Below the pieces are notes generated by a model. It made no database searches. It was given only the letters and a program-made list of their open reading frames with translations, and was not told where the DNA came from. DNA of 5,951 nt, taken from Chamaesiphon sp. Its GTDB lineage: Bacteria > Cyanobacteriota > Cyanobacteriia > Cyanobacteriales > Chamaesiphonaceae. Positions within the stretch are counted from its first letter, which is position 1. Each line of letters opens with the position of its first letter. A program made the position numbers and the translations under genes. Below, piece by piece: positions 1-5,951 of the stretch. The stretch lies in the NCBI GenBank assembly GCA_020059425.1, contig JAGVCD010000252.1:1-5951 (forward strand). The letters are read 5' to 3'.

Positions 1-1451
1 AGGACGATCGGATTAGCATAGGTACGTTGATCGCCCATAACCCCCACACTTTTCACCTCCGCGAGTAATACAGCAAAAGCTTGCCAGACTTCGTTGTACA
101 GTCCGTGGCGGTTAACTTCTTGCCGGACAATTAAGTCAGCATCCCGCAGGGTATTTAAACGTGCTGCTGTCACTTCTCCCATAATCCGAATCGCTAAACC
201 GGGACCTGGAAAAGGCTGACGATTGACAATTTCTTCAGGTAAATTGAGCGCCTTGCCCACTTTGCGCACTTCGTCTTTAAAGAGCTTCCGCAAAGGCTCC
301 ACCAACTTAAATTGTAAATCTTTGGGCAAACCGCCTACATTATGATGGCTCTTGATTTTTACTGCCACCCGCTCGCCAGTCTGTGGATCAACGTTAGTAT
401 CAGCCGATTCAATCACATCCGGATAGAGGGTGCCCTGGGCTAAGTAGTCAAAAGGGCCAAACTTTTTAGATTCTTCTTCAAAAACCCGGATAAATTCAGT
501 ACCAATAATTTTGCGTTTTTCTTCGGGGTCAGTCACTCCAGCAACCGCATTGATAAACCTTTCTCTGGCCATCACATGCACAACTGGAATATGAAACTGC
601 TCTTTAAAAAGAGTTACCAGCCTCTCTGGTTCGAGCTTGCGCATGAATCCTTGGTCGATAAACATGCAAGTGAGCTGATCGCCGATCGCCCGGTGTAGTA
701 AAAAGGCCAAAGTCGAGGAATCAACCCCGCCAGAAAGAGCCAACAAAACTCGTTTTTCACCTACTCGCGCCCGCACTTCCCGAATCGCTTCTTCCACAAA
801 AGCTTCTGTTGTCCAAGTGGGCTGACAACCGCAGATGTGATAGACAAAATTGCTAATCAGAGCAAAACCATCGATCGAATGCACCACTTCCGGGTGAAAC
901 TGCACCCCATACAGATGGCGCTGGTGATCGGCAATGGCGGCACAGGGCGTATTTTCAGTATGTGCCAACAACTCAAAACCAGTCGGGAGTTGGGTACAAG
1001 AGTCGCCATGACTCATCCACATGGTGCTGTTTTCAGCCACATTAGTGAGCAAATCGGTTGGGTCATCGATTTGGATGGCGGCTTTGCCATACTCTGCCCG
1101 ATCGGCCTTCACCACCTCCCCACCTAACTGCTTGACCATCAACTGCATTCCATAGCAGACACCCAACACCGGAATACCCAAATCCCAAATGCCTGGATCG
1201 CATTGCGGTGCCCCCGCGTCATAGACCGAGCTAGGCCCACCAGAAAGAATAATACCCTGGGGGTTAAGCAGCTTTAACTGTTCGGCACTAGTCCGATAAG
1301 GAATCACTTCTGAATATACTTGGGTTTCTCGAATACGTCTGGCGATTAGCTCGGAGTACTGCGAACCAAAATCTAAGATAACAATAATTTGACGGTGGAG
1401 TGGGCTGCTGCTGGCTTGTTCACCAGTAATAGTTTGAGTTTCGGCGGTCAC
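1..1451 (-). CDS. guaA: GMP synthase (glutamine-hydrolysing), C-terminus cut by window edge
   Basis: GuaA makes GMP from XMP, ATP and glutamine in the cytoplasm, the last step of guanine nucleotide synthesis. From a GTG start at 1451-1449, 483 codons are open to the left edge without a frame change. The N-terminal class I glutamine amidotransferase domain carries the nucleophile Cys99 in GVCYGMQ and the His186/Glu188 pair in FHPE. The ATP pyrophosphatase domain begins near residue 230 and has the PP-loop SGGVDS at 240-245. The C-terminal dimerisation domain starts with QPFPGPG at 412-418 and runs to [14 protein letters not shown] at the edge. Related cyanobacterial proteins are about 540 residues, so roughly 55 are missing. 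The GTG start is chosen because a good Shine-Dalgarno lies 7 bases upstream and no in-frame ATG occurs before the upstream stop at 1505-1503. The gene stands apart from its upstream neighbour by 136 bases. Confidence 0.97.
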   Translation of the reverse strand, partial: MTAETQTITGEQASSSPLHRQIIVILDFGSQYSELIARRIRETQVYSEVIPYRTSAEQLKLLNPQGIILSGGPSSVYDAGAPQCDPGIWDLGIPVLGVCYGMQLMVKQLGGEVVKADRAEYGKAAIQIDDPTDLLTNVAENSTMWMSHGDSCTQLPTGFELLAHTENTPCAAIADHQRHLYGVQFHPEVVHSIDGFALISNFVYHICGCQPTWTTEAFVEEAIREVRARVGEKRVLLALSGGVDSSTLAFLLHRAIGDQLTCMFIDQGFMRKLEPERLVTLFKEQFHIPVVHVMARERFINAVAGVTDPEEKRKIIGTEFIRVFEEESKKFGPFDYLAQGTLYPDVIESADTNVDPQTGERVAVKIKSHHNVGGLPKDLQFKLVEPLRKLFKDEVRKVGKALNLPEEIVNRQPFPGPGLAIRIMGEVTAARLNTLRDADLIVRQEVNRHGLYNEVWQAFAVLLAEVKSVGVMGDQRTYANPIV

Positions 1452-1458
1452 TGCGGGG

Positions 1459-1464
1459 CTCCCT
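1459..1464 (-). promoter_or_regulatory. Ribosome binding site of guaA
   Basis: AGGGAG on the minus strand lies 7 bases before the GTG at 1451. It decides the start: it supports GTG initiation where no ATG is available in the short upstream open stretch. Confidence 0.65.
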
Positions 1465-1499
1465 AATCGCGACGTTGAATGAATATAACAGGGATTAGA

Positions 1500-1526
1500 A
1501 TTTTACTAACAAAAAGAAAATATCAA
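1500..1526 (-). promoter_or_regulatory. Candidate promoter of guaA
   Basis: On the minus strand, TTGATA (1526-1521, five of six to the -35 consensus) is followed after 15 bases by TAAAAT (1505-1500, five of six to the -10 consensus). The spacer is shorter than the preferred 17, and the region is so AT-rich that such matches arise easily. A TATATT nearer the gene (1487-1482) is an alternative -10, but its upstream partner is poor. The gap between the small gene and guaA suggests guaA has its own promoter; which of these is used is uncertain. Confidence 0.3.
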
Positions 1527-1587
1527 AACAAATAAAATATTCGATTAAACTTAGCACAATTGTGACCAAAAAACTTTTACTCTGCTT

Positions 1588-1794
1588 TTATTCTGGCCAT
1601 TCTGGAATTACCCACTGGGGTGGAGCCATCATCTTCTTGCGCCGGGCTTCCTCAGCGATTTCATGCATCTGATCGATCGAAGTTTCGCCAATAAAGTTAG
1701 CTGCTGCATTAATATGGGTTTCGCTAGGACAGTTATCTGGCTGTAGACAACCATTTTGACATTCAGTGGCACAGTTAATAGTGGAAGTTTCCAT
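1588..1794 (-). CDS. Small cysteine-cluster protein, function unknown
   Basis: This 68-residue protein runs from ATG (1794-1792) to TAA (1590-1588). I do not recognise a named family. The N-terminal third holds all four cysteines, C8, C12, C16 and C22, spaced CX3CX3CX5C. Residues about 38-55 should form a charged helix containing IAEEARRKK, and the protein ends in APPQWVIPEWPE, rich in Trp and Pro. There is no signal peptide or membrane segment, so it is probably cytoplasmic. The cysteine spacing could bind a metal (zinc or Fe-S), but it matches no standard ferredoxin or zinc-ribbon pattern that I know. No clear Shine-Dalgarno precedes the ATG; the leader is AT-rich. It is likely a real gene: the composition is ordered and non-repetitive, it is not opposite another gene, and it has a candidate promoter upstream. 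It lies between a terminator and guaA and looks monocistronic. Confidence 0.75.
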   Translation of the reverse strand: METSTINCATECQNGCLQPDNCPSETHINAAANFIGETSIDQMHEIAEEARRKKMMAPPQWVIPEWPE

Positions 1795-1829
1795 GTTTAA
1801 AAAAATTGAATAATAACCAAATAGTCTTA

Positions 1830-1859
1830 AGTATAGAAAATGACTGCTGACCAGTGCAA
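1830..1859 (-). promoter_or_regulatory. Candidate promoter of the small cysteine-cluster gene
   Basis: A -10 element TATACT (1835-1830, five of six to consensus) lies 35 bases before the ATG at 1794. A weak -35, TTGCAC (1859-1854), sits 18 bases upstream of it, inside the 3' arm of the terminator hairpin. Transcription would start near 1823, giving a leader of about 30 bases. The -10 is convincing, the -35 only moderate. Confidence 0.4.
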
Positions 1860-1885
1860 GCTATCTTGCCTGAGATCAACAGTCA
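1836..1885 (-). terminator. Rho-independent terminator after the TM-repeat channel gene
   Basis: The stem-loop begins 46 bases after the stop codon of the channel gene. Read as minus-strand RNA, the 5' arm is 1885-1865, the loop is AUAG (1864-1861) and the 3' arm is 1860-1841. The outer stem has 12 pairs, two of them G-U; an asymmetric internal loop follows, then a closing stem of 5 pairs. UUUUC comes directly after the 3' arm. The two arm differences pair as G-U only in minus-strand RNA and would be C-A mismatches in plus-strand RNA. The T-run is also on the minus strand, so the direction fits the channel gene. The U-run is short, so termination may be partial. Confidence 0.55.
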
Positions 1886-1931
1886 TCTATCAACTAAATA
1901 AATTGAAATCAATCGAGATCGATATAACTAA

Positions 1932-3557
1932 TTACCGCTTATAACTAGTCAACCATTCTCGTAGCTGTTCCCCAGCTACATCGCGGCCACCTAAGCCAAA
2001 GGCAATCGCACTGGCAATAGCAATAGCACCTAAGCTCAAACCAAACGCCAAGTTAACGATGTCAGGAGCAATGCCCATCCGTTGCAAGCCCATTGCACTG
2101 ACTAGCACAATGATTACAATCCGAGCGGCCTGCGCCAAGATATTGGCTTGACGGTTACCCGCTGCATTGATTAAGCGGTAAGCCAAGTTGGCTAAGAAGA
2201 GGCCGATCGCCACTACCACTAACCCAGTTAAGATTTGACCAGCAATTACCAAAACACTTTGGGTAATGTTAGTCAGAGCTGGAATTTTCAGAATATCCAT
2301 AGCCGAAACTACGGCTATCAGCATCGTACCGACTAAAGTCACAATCCCAACAATCTCGGAAGGCGTTTTAGCTTGAATCCGAGTTTGATTGGGTGCAGCC
2401 TCATCTACTAAGCTAGTCAGACCCAAAGTCCGAATAATGTTATTGAAGCCCAGTCCCGAGAGGGTATTGGTTACTAATTCGCTCAAGAAGCGACCAACAA
2501 AGTAAGAAAGACCAATCAACGCTCCAGCAGTCAATATCCGGGGCAGCATCAGCATTACTTCATTGAGCATGGTGACTGCTGGCCCAGAAATGGCCGGGAT
2601 GTCTAATGCTTGTAAGGCTGAGATAACTCCTGGTACTAGAATCAAAACGTAGACAATAGTGCCTAGAATGCCCGCCAGACTCTGGTTAGATGATGTTCTA
2701 GAGGTAGTGGACACCGCTTGGCCAGTGGTGGTGGTGCGCGGCGTGGCTGGTCGGTTAAAGCCCAGCTTGGTAGCCAATCGCTCAGAGCCAGCAGCTACAG
2801 CTACATTGATTACGATATCGCGCACGATCTTGGCTATAAACCAACTGACCAACCCAATGATGGCCGCCTTGAAAATCTTCGGTACGGCACTAATGATATC
2901 GGTAGTCAGATTTTGCACTGGAGCTAGAGAACTACTTAGTCCGATCGCTTCTAAAATAGGGCTCAAGAAGAAGAGTAGAATCAGCCAAAAGCTTAGATTG
3001 GCAATGGTCGCACTAGGTAGCATGGCATTGCGGTTACTGGTATCAACTTGCAACTTGCGATCGAGACCAAAAGATTGCGATACCTTCAAAATCAGCATTT
3101 TGACGGCGGTGGCCACCAGCCAAGCAACGGCGGCTAGAGCTGCTGCTGAAAATATTTTGGGCAAAAAGCCTAAGACTTGATGGAGTAGGTCTTGTAGAGG
3201 AGCCGAAACACCATTCAGATTCAAGGCATTTAAAAACCCGACAATGCCAAAAAGAAAGAAAACCCAAAAAACGATTGTTGAAACAATTTTCTCTGGTTTC
3301 ATGCTGCCGACTGACGAGCCACCAGTGAAATTGCTCAGCAATTGATTATCAATATTAGTTTTAGATAACAAACTGCCAACGATCCAGCCAGCAATTAGGG
3401 CTACGATCCAACCGATCAGCAATATACCGATCGCTGCCACCAGGTTGGGTAAAAAACCCATTACCGGTGCAGCTAACTTATTAACATCCACTCCCGGTAC
3501 TGTTTGCATGACCAGTACTGGTGACTGAAAAGTCATGGATTGCCAAATTTCATTCAT
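1932..3557 (-). CDS. MscS-related membrane protein with tandem TM-helix repeats
   Basis: This 541-residue inner-membrane protein belongs to the 'conserved TM helix' branch of the mechanosensitive channel superfamily, the CmpX-like type. It consists of about five similar units of 95-110 residues. Each opens with an amphipathic-to-hydrophobic helix, and the first four begin with a proline: FLPNLVAAIGILLIGW near 35, FLPKIFSAAALAAVAW near 131, AVPKIFKAAIIGLVSW near 224, MLPRILTAGALIGLSY near 337, and a looser copy near 438. Each is followed by a second hydrophobic helix, near 91-115, 183-207, 295-318, 400-420 and 475-495. The last segment (500-524) has spaced Gly/Ala and ends in FGLGGRDVAGE, resembling the MscS pore helix. 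Only 17 residues follow, so the beta domain of MscS is absent. Residues 268-293 form a Thr/Ser-rich linker. Gating by membrane tension is inferred from the family and has not been shown. The ATG at 3557 gives MNEIWQ with a weak Shine-Dalgarno; Met8 and Met17 are alternative starts. Confidence 0.88.
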   Translation of the reverse strand: MNEIWQSMTFQSPVLVMQTVPGVDVNKLAAPVMGFLPNLVAAIGILLIGWIVALIAGWIVGSLLSKTNIDNQLLSNFTGGSSVGSMKPEKIVSTIVFWVFFLFGIVGFLNALNLNGVSAPLQDLLHQVLGFLPKIFSAAALAAVAWLVATAVKMLILKVSQSFGLDRKLQVDTSNRNAMLPSATIANLSFWLILLFFLSPILEAIGLSSSLAPVQNLTTDIISAVPKIFKAAIIGLVSWFIAKIVRDIVINVAVAAGSERLATKLGFNRPATPRTTTTGQAVSTTSRTSSNQSLAGILGTIVYVLILVPGVISALQALDIPAISGPAVTMLNEVMLMLPRILTAGALIGLSYFVGRFLSELVTNTLSGLGFNNIIRTLGLTSLVDEAAPNQTRIQAKTPSEIVGIVTLVGTMLIAVVSAMDILKIPALTNITQSVLVIAGQILTGLVVVAIGLFLANLAYRLINAAGNRQANILAQAARIVIIVLVSAMGLQRMGIAPDIVNLAFGLSLGAIAIASAIAFGLGGRDVAGEQLREWLTSYKR

Positions 3558-3659
3558 ATATGCACCATACCCACATGTAGAAGCTGTTGACGGTTATGAG
3601 ACCGTAATCTCTCAAAGAATCAACTATTACCTGATTACCAAATCCAAGAGATGTTAAAG

Positions 3660-3688
3660 ATTCTACGGATTTTTGCTAGCAATCACAA
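3660..3688 (-). promoter_or_regulatory. Candidate promoter of the TM-repeat channel gene
   Basis: TTGTGA (3688-3683, four of six to the -35 consensus) and TAGAAT (3665-3660, five of six to the -10 consensus) are separated by exactly 17 bases. Transcription would start near 3653, leaving a leader of about 95 bases before the ATG at 3557. It is the best-spaced pair I found upstream of this gene. Confidence 0.42.
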
Positions 3689-3985
3689 ATTTACTATTCA
3701 CAAACCTTAATAATTCACACTTTCTAACAGCTGTAAATATGCTACATGATTACAAGATTTCGTAGATACTAGCCATCAAAATTAGTGAAAAAATAAAACC
3801 TGGAAGCCTTTTGTAATAGAACCTGTTGTGCATGATTTAAAACTACGAACTTTGCAGTTCAAGAGGTTGGATGTAACATACTAGATCAGAAAATTCACGA
3901 ATATCAATTACATTTATTAACTTTATTACTAGCTCAAATATTCTTTATAACCACAATTTTGAAATTCTATGTTCAATAAAAATTG

Positions 3986-4013
3986 TTTAAATATCTTGTA
4001 ATTCAAATGTCAA
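3986..4013 (-). promoter_or_regulatory. Distal TTGACA-type promoter candidate
   Basis: A perfect -35 hexamer TTGACA (4013-4008) is followed after 16 bases by TTTAAA (3991-3986), a four-of-six -10. It sits about 430 bases before the channel gene and shortly after the devA stop. If active, it would produce either a very long leader or a separate short RNA. The -10 is weak and the region AT-rich, so this may be chance. Confidence 0.22.
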
Positions 4014-4044
4014 ATTACACTAATGTTCAGTATTTTGGCGTTTG

Positions 4045-4791
4045 TTAATTCGGCGTTAGTTGGTCATCTTTAGCTAGACAGCCATCTTCTAAATGCACGA
4101 TCCGATCGGCTACATCCAAAATCCGATTATCGTGCGTCACCATCAAAATGGTAGTCCCTTGCTCTTTAGCCAAACGTTGCATAATATTCACCACATCTCG
4201 CCCAGACTTACTGTCCAAGGCCGCTGTGGGTTCATCAGCTAGAACCATCTTCGGACGACTCATTAAGGCTCTGGCGATCGCTACCCGCTGCTTTTGACCA
4301 CCCGATAGGTTCTCTGGATAATAGGTCTTGCGATCGGACAACCCCACAGCATCGAGCATGGCGGCGGCGCGGTGCCGGGTTTCCTTATTACTAATATGAG
4401 CGTGTAGTTGGCCAGACATTTCCACGTTTTGCAAAGCAGTCAAAGACTTCAGAAGGTTGTGGGCTTGGAAAATATAGCCAATATTCCGGCGCATTTTGGT
4501 GACTTGACCTTTACTGGCACCAATCATTTCATTACCCAGTACTTTGAGACTGCCAGTTTGAGGCGATCGCAAGCCCCCCATCAAAGTCAGGAGAGTAGTT
4601 TTACCAGAACCAGAGGGGCCGGTCATAATCACCAACTCACCTTTGCCCACTTGCAAGCTGATATCGTACAGCACTTGCTTGCGCAAAGAGCCTTTACCAA
4701 AATAATGATTTAATCGATCGACTGCCACCACCACCTCCTCAAAATGCTGAGGTTGCTGATTTTTGAGATTAGTTTTGCTGGTATCGAGCAT
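4045..4791 (-). CDS. devA: DevA-family ABC exporter ATP-binding protein
   Basis: This 248-residue ATPase powers a DevBCA-type exporter and sits at the cytoplasmic face of the inner membrane with the DevC permease. All ABC ATPase motifs are present and intact: Walker A GPSGSGKTT (58-66), the Q-loop Gln109 in YIFQAHNLL, signature LSGGQKQR (162-169), Walker B VLADEP with Asp186 and catalytic Glu187, D-loop ALD (191-193) and the switch His220 in VTHD. The N-terminal VDRLNHYFGKGSLRKQVL (near 24-41) and the stretch DNRILDVADRIVHLEDG (221-237) are typical of the DevA branch within the LolD/MacB group. An extra 20 or so polar residues precede the ABC domain. The start is supported by AGAGGA 7 bases upstream, overlapping the devC stop, which suggests translational coupling. 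The Anabaena prototype exports heterocyst glycolipids together with a TolC-like outer-membrane protein; the substrate here is unknown. Confidence 0.93.
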   Translation of the reverse strand: MLDTSKTNLKNQQPQHFEEVVVAVDRLNHYFGKGSLRKQVLYDISLQVGKGELVIMTGPSGSGKTTLLTLMGGLRSPQTGSLKVLGNEMIGASKGQVTKMRRNIGYIFQAHNLLKSLTALQNVEMSGQLHAHISNKETRHRAAAMLDAVGLSDRKTYYPENLSGGQKQRVAIARALMSRPKMVLADEPTAALDSKSGRDVVNIMQRLAKEQGTTILMVTHDNRILDVADRIVHLEDGCLAKDDQLTPN

Positions 4792-4798
4792 AATTATT

Positions 4799-4804
4799 TC
4801 CTCT
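4799..4804 (-). promoter_or_regulatory. Ribosome binding site of devA overlapping the devC stop
   Basis: AGAGGA on the minus strand lies 7 bases before the devA ATG and shares bases with the TAG stop of devC (4805-4803). Ribosomes finishing devC would expose or occupy it, so the two subunits are probably made in step. Confidence 0.7.
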
Positions 4805-5951
4805 AGAACATATCAGCCGGGTCAGCAGCTTGTAGTTTACGGACGGCGATCGCCCCCGACACCAAACACATAATTAAAGTCAAAATTAAGACGGTAGTAG
4901 CCCGAGCCAAGGTCATCAACAGCGGCAAATTGGTGGCGTTGCGGGTGATGGTATATAAGCCAACAGCGGCGAACATCCCCGGGAAAAAGCCAACGATGGC
5001 CAAGATCACGGCCTCTTGGAAAACCACCGTCAACAAATAGAAGTCCGTATAGCCCATGGCTTTGAGGGTGGCATATTCGGGGAGGTGATCGGCGACATCA
5101 GTGTAGAGAATTTGATACACGATCACAATTCCCACAATGAAGCCCATGATTGTGCCCAGGGTAAAGATGAAGCCGATCGATGTGCCGGTTTGCCAATAGT
5201 TCAACTCAAAATCAATGAATTCTTCCCGGCTTAAAACCTTCACATCATCTGGCAATTGCTGATCTAGTAGCTTGATAGTCTGCTTTAAGTCTGAGCCAGG
5301 TTGGAGACGGACAACGCCAATATCTATTAATCCTTTATCTCGTTTAAACAATCGGTTAAAATTGGTATCACTAGTCACCACATTACCATCAGCACCAAAG
5401 GATGCTCCCAAGGTAAATAAGCCACCCACCTTGATTTTACGACTTCGCATTTCAGTAGTGACAGTTTTACCTTCCTTGAACCATCTACCTACATCACCAA
5501 ATTGTTCACGGGACTGAACATCAAAAAGATAGGTGTCCGGCAACATGATCTGGTCAATATTTTTTTGATCTTCTAGCTTTTTACTAATGCCTGGCAGATC
5601 AAATAATCCTCGATCAGCTGGGTTATAGCCAATCACCATCATACTTCTGGTAGTTTTATTTTCGGGGTTTTTCCAGAGACCAAAATCAAGATAAATTGGC
5701 GTAATTGCTGCCACGTTACTAATCGATCGAGTCTGGTAAAGACGGCGTAGTGGTAGACTTTTCATCGCAATCAGCGAAGTAGACTGCGGACTAATTAGAA
5801 AGACATCACCCTGAATACTTTTGTGTAGTGTCACCGCACTATCAAACAATGCATCTCGGAAGCCAAGTTGCATAAACATCAAAATGTCGGCAAATGATAT
5901 CCCGGCGATCGCCACTAGTAGGCGAATTTTTTCGTGGCTAAGTTGCAGCCA
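4803..5951 (-). CDS. devC: DevC-family ABC exporter permease, N-terminus cut by window edge
   Basis: DevC is the inner-membrane permease of a DevBCA tripartite exporter. A GTG at 5915-5913 could be taken as a start, but the frame stays open to the right edge. The upstream codons read WLQLSHEKIRLL, leading straight into VAIAGISFADILMFMQLGFRD as in the family, so the gene is partial and probably only about 10 residues are missing. Of the 382 visible residues, a first membrane helix covers about 11-27 and a MacB-like periplasmic domain about 40-245. Three further helices lie near 258-282, 308-332 and 349-370. Between helices two and three, the FtsX/MacB-type cytoplasmic loop holds HLPEYATLKAMGY, which is expected to contact DevA. 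The protein ends AVRKLQAADPADMF, the usual DevC terminus. devA follows after 11 bases; the adaptor devB is expected upstream, outside the window. Confidence 0.93.
   Translation of the reverse strand, partial: WLQLSHEKIRLLVAIAGISFADILMFMQLGFRDALFDSAVTLHKSIQGDVFLISPQSTSLIAMKSLPLRRLYQTRSISNVAAITPIYLDFGLWKNPENKTTRSMMVIGYNPADRGLFDLPGISKKLEDQKNIDQIMLPDTYLFDVQSREQFGDVGRWFKEGKTVTTEMRSRKIKVGGLFTLGASFGADGNVVTSDTNFNRLFKRDKGLIDIGVVRLQPGSDLKQTIKLLDQQLPDDVKVLSREEFIDFELNYWQTGTSIGFIFTLGTIMGFIVGIVIVYQILYTDVADHLPEYATLKAMGYTDFYLLTVVFQEAVILAIVGFFPGMFAAVGLYTITRNATNLPLLMTLARATTVLILTLIMCLVSGAIAVRKLQAADPADMF

Larger units (their letters stand above)
3558..4044. other. AT-rich intergenic region without a convincing gene
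   Basis: These 487 bases lie between the devA stop codon and the start of the channel gene. Stops are frequent in all frames and I see no reading frame worth calling. I find no tRNA-like fold and no clear terminator hairpin behind devA. The stretch holds two promoter candidates on the minus strand, listed separately, and two small inverted repeats. One is GAACT-4-AGTTC at 3847-3860. The other is ACGGT-6-ACCGT at 3590-3605, within the probable leader of the channel gene. It could hide a small RNA or just be a long regulatory spacer. Confidence 0.6.

Noticed and set aside
837..1127. Plus-strand open frame of 96 codons
   Set aside because: It lies wholly opposite guaA, whose minus-strand frame carries the conserved GATase motifs across the same bases. 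The plus-strand product has no recognisable domain.
1565..1587. Rho-independent terminator directly after the small cysteine gene
   Set aside because: There are A- and T-runs but no GC stem. The nearby palindrome CACAATTGTG would form only a weak hairpin without a loop.
1452..1587. Purine riboswitch in the guaA leader
   Set aside because: The leader is AT-rich and short. I could not find the three-helix core or the conserved loop sequences of a guanine aptamer.
2659..3180. Plus-strand open frame of 173 codons, with a second at 2718-2927
   Set aside because: Both mirror the channel gene. Their hydrophobic or basic composition follows from the complement of the TM repeats, and there is no motif or separate promoter evidence.
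3043..3267. Minus-strand open frame of 74 codons
   Set aside because: It is an out-of-frame reading inside the channel gene, rich in Ser, Phe and Arg, with no coherent fold.
3558..4044. NtcA sites (GTA-N8-TAC) in the long gap
   Set aside because: Each GTA was checked and none has TAC at the right distance. The nearest, GTA-N7-TAC at about 3733-3745, has the wrong spacing.
4408..4713. Plus-strand open frame of 101 codons
   Set aside because: It is antisense to devA, including the Walker A and Q-loop codons, and is a shadow of that gene.
5016..5517. Two plus-strand open frames (5016-5234 and 5272-5517)
   Set aside because: Both are antisense to the well-conserved devC frame and have no recognisable features.
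5913..5915. GTG as the true start of devC
   Set aside because: The same frame is open to the window edge and encodes WLQLSHEKIRLL, the expected DevC N-terminal sequence, so the real start is outside the window.

Overview
The window looks like chromosomal DNA from a cyanobacterium. Three things support this. The HIP1 octamer GCGATCGC occurs four times, along with many shorter CGATCG cores. The GMP synthase reads as the cyanobacterial type. A devC-devA exporter pair is present, a family best known from cyanobacteria. The genus cannot be fixed from this sequence. All five supported genes lie on the minus strand, so transcription runs from right to left.

Right part (4045-5951): devC, cut by the right edge at its N-terminus, is followed after 11 bases by devA. 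Together they form the membrane and ATPase parts of a DevBCA-type tripartite exporter. The periplasmic adaptor gene devB would be expected just beyond the right edge. Its substrate cannot be told from the sequence. The Anabaena prototype exports heterocyst glycolipids, but paralogues occur in species without heterocysts.

Middle part (1932-4044): an AT-rich gap of 487 bases holds no convincing gene. It contains a fair promoter candidate for the next gene, flanked by three TGTGA words, and a more distant TTGACA-type candidate. The gap is followed by a 541-residue membrane protein built from tandem MscS-type TM-helix repeats. That protein ends right after a pore-like helix and has no beta or cytoplasmic vestibule domain.

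Left part (1-1931): after the channel gene comes a strong hairpin with a short U-run, read as its terminator. A candidate promoter for the next small gene overlaps this hairpin. The small gene encodes a 68-residue protein with four clustered cysteines and a Trp/Pro-rich tail, of unknown function. Last is guaA (GMP synthase, glutamine-hydrolysing), cut by the left edge with about 55 C-terminal residues missing.

Apart from devC-devA, the genes are separated by gaps of more than 130 bases and look like independent units. I see no RNA gene, insertion sequence, CRISPR array or defence system, and no clearly new multigene system. The most open items are the small cysteine protein and the terminator/promoter overlap in front of it.
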